Assembly: GCF_900141735.1 (NCBI RefSeq) | Contig: NZ_FQYO01000003.1 | Location: forward strand, 558,001 to 622,000 | Direction: 5' to 3' | Length of the DNA: 64,000 bases | DNA from: Wenxinia saemankumensis | GTDB taxonomy: Bacteria; Pseudomonadota; Alphaproteobacteria; Rhodobacterales; Rhodobacteraceae | In this document: piece after piece, positions 18,445-26,484 of the stretch | Position numbering within the stretch: position 1 is the stretch's first letter | How the letters are laid out: each line of letters starts with the position of its first letter | Notes under the pieces: generated by a model | What the model was told of the DNA's origin: nothing | Databases searched by the model: none | Seen by the model: only the letters and a program-made list of their open reading frames with translations | Position numbers and translations under genes: made by a program

Positions 18445-19542
18445 ATGGGTTTCCGCATGGGCATCGTCGGGCTGCCGAATGTCGGCAAGTCCACGCTCTT
18501 CAACGCGCTGACGAGGACCGCCGCGGCGCAGGCGGCGAACTTCCCCTTCTGCACGATCGAGCCGAACGTGGGCGACGTGGCCGTGCCGGATGCCCGCCTC
18601 GACCGGCTGGCCGAGATCGCTAAGTCCAAGCAGGTCATCCCGACGCGGATCACCTTCGTCGACATCGCGGGGCTGGTGAAGGGCGCGAGCAAGGGCGAGG
18701 GCCTCGGCAACCAGTTCCTGGCGAATATCCGCGAGACCGACGCCATCGCGCATGTGCTGCGCTGCTTCGAGGACGGGGACGTGACCCATGTCGAGGGCCG
18801 GGTCGATCCCATCGCCGATGCCGAGACGATCGAGACCGAGCTGATGATCGCCGATCTGGAGAGCATCGAGCGGCGGCGCGCGAACCTCGTCCGCAAGCTG
18901 AAGGGGAACGACAAGGAGGCGGCCGAGCAGGACGCCCTGCTCGCCCGCGCGCAGGCGGCGCTGGAGGACGGGCGGCCGGCCCGGACCGTCGAGATCACGC
19001 CCGAGGAGCAGAAGTCCTGGCGGATGCTGCAGCTCATCACCGCCAAGCCGGTGCTCTACGTCTGCAACGTTGAGGAATCCTCGGCCGGGACCGGCAATGC
19101 CCAGTCCGCCCGCGTCGCCGCGATGGCCGCGGCGCAGGGCAATTCCCATGTCGTCATCTCCGCCCGGATCGAGGAGGAGATCGCCCAGCTCGACGCCGAG
19201 GAGCAGGAGATGTTCCTCTCCGAGATGGGGCTGGAGGAGGCTGGGCTCGACCGGCTGATCCGTGCGGGCTACGAACTGCTCGGCCTGCAGACCTACTTCA
19301 CCGTCGGCCCCAAGGAGGCACGGGCCTGGACGATCGGGCAGGGCACGCTGGCGCCGCAGGCGGCCGGCGTGATCCACGGCGATTTCGAGAAGGGTTTCAT
19401 CCGGGCCGAGACGATCGGCTACGAGGATTTCGTCACGCTCGGCGGCGAGGGTCCGGCCAAGGAGGCCGGCAAGATGCGGTCCGAGGGCAAGGGATACACC
19501 GTGCGCGACGGCGACGTGATGCATTTCCTCTTCAACACCTGA
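18445..19542 (+). CDS. ychF: Redox-regulated ATPase/GTPase YchF (OLA1 family)
   Basis: A 365-residue Obg-related nucleotide-binding protein that associates with the ribosome. P-loop GLPNVGKST is at residues 8-16, with DIAGLVKGASKGEGLGNQFL as the G3/switch II region. A central coiled-coil region follows, and the C-terminal TGS domain contains 'LQTYFTVGPKEARAWT' and 'VRDGDVMHFLFN'. The length is standard. The start is the ATG at 18445 behind CCGGAGTTCGAGAC. Confidence 0.96.
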   Translation: MGFRMGIVGLPNVGKSTLFNALTRTAAAQAANFPFCTIEPNVGDVAVPDARLDRLAEIAKSKQVIPTRITFVDIAGLVKGASKGEGLGNQFLANIRETDAIAHVLRCFEDGDVTHVEGRVDPIADAETIETELMIADLESIERRRANLVRKLKGNDKEAAEQDALLARAQAALEDGRPARTVEITPEEQKSWRMLQLITAKPVLYVCNVEESSAGTGNAQSARVAAMAAAQGNSHVVISARIEEEIAQLDAEEQEMFLSEMGLEEAGLDRLIRAGYELLGLQTYFTVGPKEARAWTIGQGTLAPQAAGVIHGDFEKGFIRAETIGYEDFVTLGGEGPAKEAGKMRSEGKGYTVRDGDVMHFLFNT

Positions 19543-19646
19543 GGGCGTTGCGCGGGGCCGCGCGCGGCGCGCGGTCCGGTCCGGTCCCGTTCAGGCGGGG
19601 CTGCTATTCCCGGCGGTCAATCCATGGCCGCCGGGGAGCCCTGCCG

Positions 19647-21935
19647 ATGAACGTCGCGATCACCGAAGGACTGCAACTCGACCCGCCCCCCTTCTCCGCC
19701 GGGCTCGGTGTCTGGTCGAGCGGCGACGGGCGACCCGGCTCGGACACCTATGCCGGGTCGGGGGGCGGCGTCTTCGTCCCCGCCGATCAGGATTTCGGCG
19801 GCGCGATGGAGATCGTGAAGACGGCGTCGACCCAGCGGGTCCGCTGGATGGGCCAGACGCCGATCCGGCCGGGACTCTACCTGCGCGTCACGGCGCGGGT
19901 GAAGGCGATCGCGGGGGCGCTGCCGGCGGTGCGCATCGCGGGCACGCCGGTCGGGTCCGGCGGCGGGGTTCTCGGCGGGGTGGCCACGGCCGGCCCGGCC
20001 ACGCAGATCGCCGCCTATGGCGAGGTCGTCACCGTGACCGGGATCGTCGGCACGGGGGTGCGCGGCGGCACCGACATGGTCTGGCCGGGCGCGGCGCATG
20101 GGCATCTGGGGCTCGACCTCACCGGGCCGACGGGCGGCATCCTGCGGATCGACGACATCGAGATCGAGGACATCACCTCCGCCTATCTGCGCGACATGCT
20201 CGCGGTGGTCGACGTGCGCGATTACGGCGCGCTCGGCAACGGCACCGCGAACGACGCGCCCGCCTTCAACGCCGCCGACGCCGCCGCGAACGGGCGCGAG
20301 GTGCTGGTCCCGGGCGGGACCTACTACCTGAACGGCGACGTGACGATGCAGAACCCGGTCCGGTTCGAGGGCACCGTGAGCGTGCCCGACAACCGGCGGT
20401 TCATCCTGCAGCGGAACTTCGACTTCGACAGCTACCTCGCCGCCTTCGGGAACGAGGAGCAGGCCTTCCGCAAGGCGTTCCAGGCGCTGCTCAACTTCGC
20501 GGATCACGAGAGCCTCGACCTCTGCGGGCGGCGGATCGGCCTGACCCGGCCGCTCGACATGGCGGCCTGCGATCCCGGGCGCACGACGTTCCACACGCGG
20601 CGCGTCATCCGCAACGGCCAGTTCCAGCCCATCGACGGTCCGGACTGGACGGCGAGCAGCGTGCAGAGCCAGGCCAGCTACGTTGCCAGCTCGCCGCTGA
20701 CGCTGACGGGCGTCGCCAACATCGCCAATATCGAGCGGGGCAGCCGCGTCCACGGCACCGGCGTCGGGCGCGAGGTCTATGTGCGCGAGGTGAACATCGC
20801 GCAGCAGCGGATCACCCTCTCCGCCCCGCTCTACGACAGCGAGGGGACGCGGACCTACACCTTCGTGCGCTACCGGTACCTGCTGGACTTCACCGGCTTC
20901 GACGATCTCAGCCAGTTCGTGATCGACGACGTCGAGTTCCAGTGCAACGGACAGGCCAGCGCTCTCGCCCTGCCGCGGCAGGGGCTGATCTTCCACCTCC
21001 GCGACTGCGCCATCAACAAGCCCGAGCATCGGGGCATCACCTCGATCGGGTCGGGCTGCCAGGGCCTGCTGGTCGACCGCTGCAACTTCCAGTCCAACGA
21101 ACAGGCGCTGCCCGTCGACCAGCGGGGGACCATCGCGCTCAACACCAACGCCAACGACGTCAAGATCCGCGATTGCCGGGTGGTGATGTTCCTGCATTTC
21201 GCGGTGATCGGCGGGTCGGGCGCGACGATCACCGGCAACCACTGGTTCCACGGCGACGAGACGGTCAACGGCGTGCGGCGGGGCGGCCTCGTCTTCACCT
21301 CGCCGAACGTGAAGTCGACCGTGATCGGCAATTACATCGACAACAACTTCATCGAGTGGACGAACGAGCACGACGCGACGCCGGCACTGGGCCAGCAATT
21401 CTCGTTCGGGGGTCTGTCGATCACCGGAAACATCTTCACGGTCAACGACGTGGCCGACTGGTTCAACTTCATCGTGGTGAAGCCCTACGGGCCGAACCAC
21501 TACATCCACGGCCTCTCCGTGACGGGAAACGTCTTCCGGTCGATCAACGGCTATATCGACCGCGTCGACCGGGTGGACACGACCTTTGCCGGGCTCGACA
21601 TGACCCGGATGCGCAACGTTACCTTCGCGGACAACGTCTTCCACGGCGTCAACGAAGAGATCCGCAACCCTGTCTCGATCGAGCACGCGCAGTCGACGGC
21701 GTCGCGGATCTGGGTCGTCGATACCGGCACGTTCCTTCCCTTCGGCGGGCGCGCGCGGGTGGTGGAGAGCGTCGTCGCCACCGACCGCATCCGCACCGCC
21801 GGCAACACGACGATCTACGAGAGCCCCTGGACCGACGGCGATCACGGTCCCGGCGGGCGGCAGGTGCGGGTGATCTTCGACAGCGACGTGCTCGGGTCGG
21901 TCCGGGCCATGATCCGGATGGACAATCCGAACTGA
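19647..21935 (+). CDS. GH28-related beta-helix protein, possible gene-transfer-agent head spike
   Basis: A 762-residue protein without a signal peptide or membrane helix. Residues 1-185 form a jelly-roll-like N-terminal part. At about 188 comes VDVRDYGALGNGTANDAPAF, the classic start of a pectate-lyase-3/GH28-related right-handed beta-helix. Repeats such as 'ATITGNHWFHG', 'STVIGNYIDNN', 'LSITGNIFTVN' and 'LSVTGNVFRSI' are individual coils. No catalytic Asp triad of polygalacturonase can be recognised. Closely similar proteins are, to my knowledge, widespread in Rhodobacteraceae. A role as a capsule-binding spike (GhsB-like) of the gene transfer agent is my inference, not established. Confidence 0.65.
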   Translation: MNVAITEGLQLDPPPFSAGLGVWSSGDGRPGSDTYAGSGGGVFVPADQDFGGAMEIVKTASTQRVRWMGQTPIRPGLYLRVTARVKAIAGALPAVRIAGTPVGSGGGVLGGVATAGPATQIAAYGEVVTVTGIVGTGVRGGTDMVWPGAAHGHLGLDLTGPTGGILRIDDIEIEDITSAYLRDMLAVVDVRDYGALGNGTANDAPAFNAADAAANGREVLVPGGTYYLNGDVTMQNPVRFEGTVSVPDNRRFILQRNFDFDSYLAAFGNEEQAFRKAFQALLNFADHESLDLCGRRIGLTRPLDMAACDPGRTTFHTRRVIRNGQFQPIDGPDWTASSVQSQASYVASSPLTLTGVANIANIERGSRVHGTGVGREVYVREVNIAQQRITLSAPLYDSEGTRTYTFVRYRYLLDFTGFDDLSQFVIDDVEFQCNGQASALALPRQGLIFHLRDCAINKPEHRGITSIGSGCQGLLVDRCNFQSNEQALPVDQRGTIALNTNANDVKIRDCRVVMFLHFAVIGGSGATITGNHWFHGDETVNGVRRGGLVFTSPNVKSTVIGNYIDNNFIEWTNEHDATPALGQQFSFGGLSITGNIFTVNDVADWFNFIVVKPYGPNHYIHGLSVTGNVFRSINGYIDRVDRVDTTFAGLDMTRMRNVTFADNVFHGVNEEIRNPVSIEHAQSTASRIWVVDTGTFLPFGGRARVVESVVATDRIRTAGNTTIYESPWTDGDHGPGGRQVRVIFDSDVLGSVRAMIRMDNPN

Positions 21936-22030
21936 CGCTTCGGGGCGCCCTTCGGCGGAACCCCCGCCCCGGGCCGCGCCTTGTCGCGGCAGGGGCGGGA
22001 CCGGGACGGGACAGGGGCGCAAGGACGGGC

Positions 22031-22336
22031 ATGGCACGCATCCCGACGATCTTCGACTGGTGGGGCGCCGCGATGCAGACCGCCCTCGTGGCGGCCGAGG
22101 CGCAGACGGTGATCGCGCTGCGTCTGTGGGGCATGGCGGCCGACTGGCATGGCGGGGCGGGGGAGCGGGAGCGAATGATCGCCGAGAAGGCGCCTGTCTT
22201 CGCCCGCGCGGCAGGCGCCGCGATGACAGCCGCCCTGGCCCTGCAACCGCCGCCCCTCGTCGCGCTGGCCGCGCTGCGCCCGATCCGTGCCCGAACCCGC
22301 GCCAATCTGCGCCGGCTGTCCCGGCCCTCACGCTAG
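22031..22336 (+). CDS. Small conserved helical protein
   Basis: A 101-residue protein, 'MARIPTIFDWWGAAMQTALVAAEAQTVIALRLWGMAADWHG...', with an Arg-rich C-terminal 'PIRARTRANLRRLSRPSR'. The pattern resembles short Rhodobacterales proteins that databases sometimes label 'antifreeze protein', a label without functional basis. Amphipathic Ala-rich helices make a phasin-like or membrane-surface role conceivable. The start is the ATG at 22031 behind CAAGGACGGGC, too short a frame to stand out from its longer unrelated upstream extension. It may be co-transcribed with the beta-helix gene 95 nt upstream. Confidence 0.65.
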   Translation: MARIPTIFDWWGAAMQTALVAAEAQTVIALRLWGMAADWHGGAGERERMIAEKAPVFARAAGAAMTAALALQPPPLVALAALRPIRARTRANLRRLSRPSR

Positions 22337-22429
22337 GGCGGCGCGGGGCAGGACGGCGGCCGGGAGAGGGGCGACAGCGTCCTTTCCCCGGATTACCCTG
22401 CCCCCGACGCAATGCCTGAGGAGCGCCAC

Positions 22430-23038
22430 ATGCCCCGTCTCCACCTGCCGCTGCCGGCGGCACTCTGCCTCGTCCTCGCCGCACCCCTGGCCGCGCAGTC
22501 GCCCGGCTGCGTCACCGCCGCGGACCTCGCCGGCGGGATCCGGGTCGAGTACGGCGATGGCACGGCAGAGATCTACTCGCGCCGGGACGGCGCGGTCGTC
22601 CATGTCCGTGGCATGGTCGACGACGTGCCGAGCTACGAGTTCGAGATCGCGCACGGCACGCATCTGCTGTCCTACCGGAACATCGTCGACGGCGCGGTCG
22701 ATCCGGCCTCGCGGCAGGATTACGAGTACGGGATCCCGCCCGAGGAGATGCCGGTCCCCGCGCCGGGCGGCCGCTGGCAGGCCTCGGTCACCGTCACCTC
22801 TGCCGAAGGCGACCGGCAGGAGGCGCAGAGCCAGGTCTACGATGCCGCCGGCACGGTGTCGGTCGGCGCTTGCACCTACGCCACCCTGCCCGCGATCATC
22901 GCCTACGATACCGCCGACGCCTACATGGAGGGGATCCGGGTCCTGCCGGAGCTCGGCATCGGCTACATGCTGTGGAACGAGACCGACGGCGTGCGGTCCG
23001 AGACCGTTCGCGTCGTCTCCATCTCGGCGGTGAAGTAG
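22430..23038 (+). CDS. Exported protein of unknown function
   Basis: A 202-residue protein with a signal peptide (LPLPAALCLVLAAPLAAQS). It has one early Cys (GCVTAADL) and one late Cys (VGACTYATLPAI) that could form a disulfide in the periplasm. The mature domain looks all-beta: 'IRVEYGDGTAEIYSRRDGAVVHV'. I do not recognise the family. The start is the ATG at 22430 behind TGAGGAGCGCCAC; an upstream ATG at 22412 would lengthen the n-region and use no site. Convergent with the histidine kinase gene, 10 nt away. Confidence 0.75.
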   Translation: MPRLHLPLPAALCLVLAAPLAAQSPGCVTAADLAGGIRVEYGDGTAEIYSRRDGAVVHVRGMVDDVPSYEFEIAHGTHLLSYRNIVDGAVDPASRQDYEYGIPPEEMPVPAPGGRWQASVTVTSAEGDRQEAQSQVYDAAGTVSVGACTYATLPAIIAYDTADAYMEGIRVLPELGIGYMLWNETDGVRSETVRVVSISAVK

Positions 23039-23048
23039 CGGCCCTTGC

Positions 23049-24791
23049 TCAGTCCTTCGACGGGGCGAGGGGGGTGAAGGTCAGGACGATGCGGAAGAGA
23101 TCCGGCTCGTTCAGGGTCTCGTAGCCGCCGCCGGTCTGCGCCGCGAAGGCGGCGAGCAGGCGCTGGCCCAGTCCGGTGCCGCCGTCGAGACCGCTCCGGT
23201 CCGCGTCGGTCCCCGGCTGGCTGTTCGCGATCTCGATCCGGGCCTTGTCGGTGCCCGGAACGCGGTCCATCCGCACGATGAGCCGCATCGACGCGCTGGG
23301 CGACTTCGCAGCGTAGCGCAGCGCGTTCGTCAGCGCCTCGGTCACGAAGAGCGAGACCGGCACCGCCTGGTCCGGGAGCAACTGGACCGGGGCGAAGCTC
23401 GTCTCCAGATCGACCGGCCGTCCGGGGGTCGAGGACATCCGCAAGATCTGCTGAAGGATCTCGGACAGCAGCTCGTCGGCATGGATCTCGGTCAGGCCGG
23501 ATGTGTGGTAAAGCTCCTTGTGGACGGTGGCGAGGCTCATCACCCGCTCCTGCAGGGACCGGATCAGCCGCTTGGCCTCGGCGCTGTGCGCTGTGCGCAT
23601 CTGCAGGTTCATGATCGAGGCGATGAGCTGCAGGTTGTTCTTCACCCGGTGGTGCACCTCGCGCAGCAGCACCTCCTTCTGCCGGATCGTATCCTCCAGC
23701 TCGGCCTCGTCGCGCAGGATCGTGTCGGTCATCGCGAGGAAGCTGTCGGCGAGGTCGCGGATCTCGACCGGGGCGCTGTCGGACCGGACCCTGCCGACGA
23801 CCCGGGTGCCGCCGGCGAAAGAGGACATCGCCCGCCCGAGCGGCCGCAGGTGACGCAGCACCAGCCGGTCGGCGGCGAGCCAGGCCATCAGCATGCTGCC
23901 CACGAACATCAGCGCCGGCAGAAGCAGCGGCGAGAGGCTCTGGCTCAGATCGAGCTCGGCCACCCGGCGCGGCCAGCTGCCCATGGCGTAGAACTGTCCG
24001 GGCACGATGGCCGCGACCGAATAGGCCCGGCGCTGGCCCTCGCGGCTGAAGCTGTTGAAGCTCTGCTGTCCCTGGTCGGCCAGCTGATCCAGCGTCCGGC
24101 CCTGGGGCAGCGTGTCGCTCACGTCCTCGAGCGGGATCGACGAGGTCAGCACCTCGCCCTCCGGGCCGAAGGTGATGAGGGTCGTCTCGCGCTCGAGCGC
24201 GTATTGCGGCGTGCCCTCCTGCAGGACGGGGGCGCGAACCCTCGGCAGCGAGATCGCGACGAATCCCGCGCGGTCCCCCTCCGCGTCGAAGACCGGGCTC
24301 ACCGCCCCGACCACCGCGGCGCCCGACAGGGGCGCGACGTTGTTGGCGTAATAGCCAGGCGTGTCGCGCGAGGCGGCATCCTCGAAGATGCTGAGTCCCT
24401 GCACGTTCATCCGCGAGCCGTCCGAGGCGCAGAGAACGTCCCCCTCGTTGTCGACATAGGCCAGCGCGCTGAACTGCGAGCGGCCCTCGACCACGTCGGC
24501 CAGCGCGGCGTCGCAGGCCTCCGGCGATTCGTCGTAGATGAGCGGAACCGTCTCGGCGAGCGAGTCGGCGATGCCCCGCGCCTCGTAGATCAGGCGCGCC
24601 TCGATCGCGGCGGTATGCAGGGTGACGCCCATCAGGCCGAGCTCGGACCGTCCCTGGGCCTCGCGGATCACCGCAAGGGCCTGCCAGACCGCGATCACCG
24701 CAAGCGGAAGCAGGGCGATCGCGATCGAGAGGGAAAGTCTGACTGCCAGCCTGTCGAAGAACCTCCGGAACGGGCCCGGAGACTCCGTCAT
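23049..24791 (-). CDS. Membrane sensor histidine kinase of the HisKA_2/HWE group (PhyK-like)
   Basis: A 580-residue inner-membrane kinase. The first membrane helix is near residues 18-38. A periplasmic sensing region of about 250 residues follows, with two Cys (EACDAALAD, VLCASDG) that might form a disulfide. The second helix 'LLPALMFVGSMLMAWLAA' is near residue 300, followed by a HAMP-like linker. The dimerisation/phosphotransfer helix is EVHHRVKNNLQLIASIMNLQ, the hallmark of HisKA_2. The ATPase domain has FVTEALTNALRYA as N-box and GGTGLGQRLL as G-box. It overlaps ecfG by 4 nt (ATGA), so it very likely phosphorylates PhyR in the general stress response. Confidence 0.88.
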   Translation of the reverse strand: MTESPGPFRRFFDRLAVRLSLSIAIALLPLAVIAVWQALAVIREAQGRSELGLMGVTLHTAAIEARLIYEARGIADSLAETVPLIYDESPEACDAALADVVEGRSQFSALAYVDNEGDVLCASDGSRMNVQGLSIFEDAASRDTPGYYANNVAPLSGAAVVGAVSPVFDAEGDRAGFVAISLPRVRAPVLQEGTPQYALERETTLITFGPEGEVLTSSIPLEDVSDTLPQGRTLDQLADQGQQSFNSFSREGQRRAYSVAAIVPGQFYAMGSWPRRVAELDLSQSLSPLLLPALMFVGSMLMAWLAADRLVLRHLRPLGRAMSSFAGGTRVVGRVRSDSAPVEIRDLADSFLAMTDTILRDEAELEDTIRQKEVLLREVHHRVKNNLQLIASIMNLQMRTAHSAEAKRLIRSLQERVMSLATVHKELYHTSGLTEIHADELLSEILQQILRMSSTPGRPVDLETSFAPVQLLPDQAVPVSLFVTEALTNALRYAAKSPSASMRLIVRMDRVPGTDKARIEIANSQPGTDADRSGLDGGTGLGQRLLAAFAAQTGGGYETLNEPDLFRIVLTFTPLAPSKD

Positions 24792-25363
24792 GCGGCCTGT
24801 ACCCCGGATTTGCCCATGATGCCCATCGTCGCGGCATCGCCGGCGACGAGGACGTCCTCGCCCTCCGCCAGGCCCATCAGTTCGGCGAGACGGGCCCGGG
24901 CGCGGGAGGCGCGGCTCTTCACCGTGCCGACCTTGACGCCCATCATGTCCGCGGCCTCCTCGTAGCCGAAACCCGAGGCCCCGACGAGGATCAGCACCTC
25001 GCGGTGCTCGGCCGAGAGCTGGTCGAAGGCGCGCTTGAAGTCGCCCATCGCGAGGCGGCCGTCATGGCTCGGCTTCTCGTAGAGCGTGTCGCTGTAGGCG
25101 CCGTCGGGATCGGGCACCTCGCGCTTTCGCTTGCGGCGGTCGGAATAGAACGTGTTGCGCAGGATGGTGAACAGCCACGCCCGCATGTTCGATCCGGGCT
25201 GGAACGTGTCAATCTTCGTCCAGGCCTTGACGATCGTGTCCTGCACGAGGTCGTCGGCATTGGCGGAATTGCGCGTCAGCGACAGCGCGAAGGCGCGCAG
25301 CGGCTTGAGGTGGTCCTGGATCTCGTCGCGGGGATGGCCGCGCTCGGCACTGCGTTCGCTCAC
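24788..25363 (-). CDS. ecfG: General stress response ECF sigma factor EcfG
   Basis: A 191-residue ECF15-type sigma factor. Region 2 reads 'LRAFALSLTRNSANADDLVQDTIVKAWTKIDTFQPGSNMRAWLFTILRN' and region 4 'LSAEHREVLILVGASGFGYEEAADMMGVKVGTVKSRASRAR'. It directs polymerase to GGAAC-N16-CGTT promoters and is held by NepR until phospho-PhyR sequesters NepR. The start is the GTG at 25363, overlapping the nepR stop as GTGA. The next gene, the kinase, overlaps the 3' end as ATGA. Autoregulation is likely, because an EcfG-type promoter lies before nepR. Confidence 0.93.
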   Translation of the reverse strand: MSERSAERGHPRDEIQDHLKPLRAFALSLTRNSANADDLVQDTIVKAWTKIDTFQPGSNMRAWLFTILRNTFYSDRRKRKREVPDPDGAYSDTLYEKPSHDGRLAMGDFKRAFDQLSAEHREVLILVGASGFGYEEAADMMGVKVGTVKSRASRARARLAELMGLAEGEDVLVAGDAATMGIMGKSGVQAA

Positions 25364-25533
25364 GAGCCGCCCTCCTTCTTCTTGAGCTGCTCGAGCAGGT
25401 CGCGGAATTTGTCGGGAACCTCCTCGTTCAGGGCATCCTGGTATACCTTCTTCAGGTTCTCATCGATCTGGTTCCGGATGGATGATTTGTCGCTGTCCTC
25501 GCCCATCTCCACCTTCTTCATAGCAAAATTCAT
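25360..25533 (-). CDS. nepR: Anti-sigma factor NepR
   Basis: A 57-residue protein. The conserved two-helix core is visible: 'IRNQIDENLKKVYQDALNEE' followed by 'VPDKFRDLLEQLKKKE', matching the NepR pattern of two helices around a V-P-D-(R/K)-F turn. It binds EcfG and is captured by the sigma-like domain of PhyR. The start is the ATG at 25533 (MNFAMKKVEMGED); an ATG at codon 5 is possible. It is translationally coupled to ecfG by a GTGA overlap and sits about 25 nt behind a consensus EcfG promoter. Confidence 0.92.
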   Translation of the reverse strand: MNFAMKKVEMGEDSDKSSIRNQIDENLKKVYQDALNEEVPDKFRDLLEQLKKKEGGS

Positions 25534-25556
25534 GGTTCCCGTTCCGTCGCGCCGTC

Positions 25557-25582
25557 GGAACCAAACGGACCCGGGCGGTGTT
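25557..25582 (+). promoter_or_regulatory. EcfG-like promoter of phyR, mirror image of the nepR promoter
   Basis: On the plus strand GGAACC (25557-25562), a 16-nt spacer and TGTT (25579-25582), one base from the CGTT consensus. The two promoters are created by one inverted repeat, GGAACCAAAC (25557-25566) and GTTTGGTTCC (25580-25589). The phyR ATG follows at 25616. Confidence 0.65.
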
Positions 25583-25589
25583 TGGTTCC
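25564..25589 (-). promoter_or_regulatory. EcfG promoter of nepR-ecfG-kinase operon
   Basis: On the minus strand GGAACC (25589-25584), a 16-nt spacer and CGTT (25567-25564): a full match to the alphaproteobacterial EcfG consensus. It lies about 30 nt upstream of the nepR ATG. Confidence 0.8.
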
Positions 25590-25615
25590 CGACTAGCGAC
25601 TACGGGGAGCACACG

Positions 25616-26413
25616 ATGTCCAGTTCGATCGCCACAGCGGTTGGGGAAAATCTGCCGTATCTGCGGCGTTACGCGCGGGCGCTGACGGGGGACCAGACGA
25701 CCGGCGACAAATACGCCGCGGCCACGCTCGAGGCGCTGATCGCCGATCCGTCGTCGATGGAGTCCACAAGTGGTCCGAAGACGGCCCTCTTCCATGCCTT
25801 CCACATGATCTGGTCCTCGTCCGGGGCCGAACTCGGCTCTGCCGAGGATGCGATCTCGGCCCGGGCGCAGGCGCACATGGCGAAACTGACGCCCAAGACC
25901 CGCGAGGCGCTGCTTCTCTCGACGATCGAGGGCTTCACGGATTCCGAGATCGCCGAGATCATGCAGACCGACGAGGACGAGGCGCGCGAGCTGCAGAGCA
26001 TCGCGGTCTCGGAGATGTCGGATTCGATGACCGGCCGGGTGATGATCATCGAGGACGAGGCGATCATCGCGATGGATCTCGCGGCCACGGTGCAGGAACT
26101 CGGCCACGAGGTGACGGGCATCGCCCGGACCCGGACCGAGGCGGTCGCGCTGGCCCAGAAGACCGAGCCCGACCTGATCCTCGCGGACATCCAGCTCGCC
26201 GACAATTCCTCGGGCATCGACGCGATCAAGGACATCCTCGAGAACCACCCGGACCTGCCGGTGGTGTTCATCACCGCCTTCCCCGAGCGGCTGCTGACGG
26301 GCGAGCGACCGGAGCCGGCCTTCCTCATCACCAAGCCCTATGTCGAGAGCCAGGTGCGTTCGGCGGTGAGCCAGGCGATGTTCTTCTCCTCGACCGAGAC
26401 GCTGCACGCCTGA
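25616..26413 (+). CDS. phyR: General stress response regulator PhyR
   Basis: A 265-residue two-domain anti-anti-sigma factor. Residues 1 to about 135 mimic an ECF sigma factor ('LPYLRRYARALTGDQTTGDKYAAATLEALI', 'LTPKTREALLLSTIEGFTDSEIAEIM'). Residues 140-265 are a receiver domain with acidic pocket 'VMIIEDEAIIAMDLA', phospho-acceptor Asp at 191 in DLILADIQL, and conserved Lys in FLITKPY. When phosphorylated, it releases its sigma-like domain to bind NepR and so frees EcfG. The start is the ATG at 25616 behind ACGGGGAGCACACG. Divergent from nepR-ecfG. Confidence 0.95.
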   Translation: MSSSIATAVGENLPYLRRYARALTGDQTTGDKYAAATLEALIADPSSMESTSGPKTALFHAFHMIWSSSGAELGSAEDAISARAQAHMAKLTPKTREALLLSTIEGFTDSEIAEIMQTDEDEARELQSIAVSEMSDSMTGRVMIIEDEAIIAMDLAATVQELGHEVTGIARTRTEAVALAQKTEPDLILADIQLADNSSGIDAIKDILENHPDLPVVFITAFPERLLTGERPEPAFLITKPYVESQVRSAVSQAMFFSSTETLHA

Positions 26414-26454
26414 CGGCAGCGTTCCGCGACATCGCGGGACCTGTCGCCTCGATG

Positions 26455-26484
26455 TCGGCCGACGTGCCATCGCACGTCGGCCGA
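26455..26484 (+). terminator. Rho-independent terminator behind phyR
   Basis: Perfect 13-bp arms TCGGCCGACGTGC / GCACGTCGGCCGA with a 4-nt loop, followed by TCACGTTTCT. The hairpin fills the gap between the convergent phyR and receiver-like genes and ends exactly at the latter's stop codon. Confidence 0.75.

Noticed and set aside
19647-21935. Prophage or prophage remnant
   Set aside because: Only one phage-like protein; no integrase, terminase, capsid, att repeats or composition change around it.
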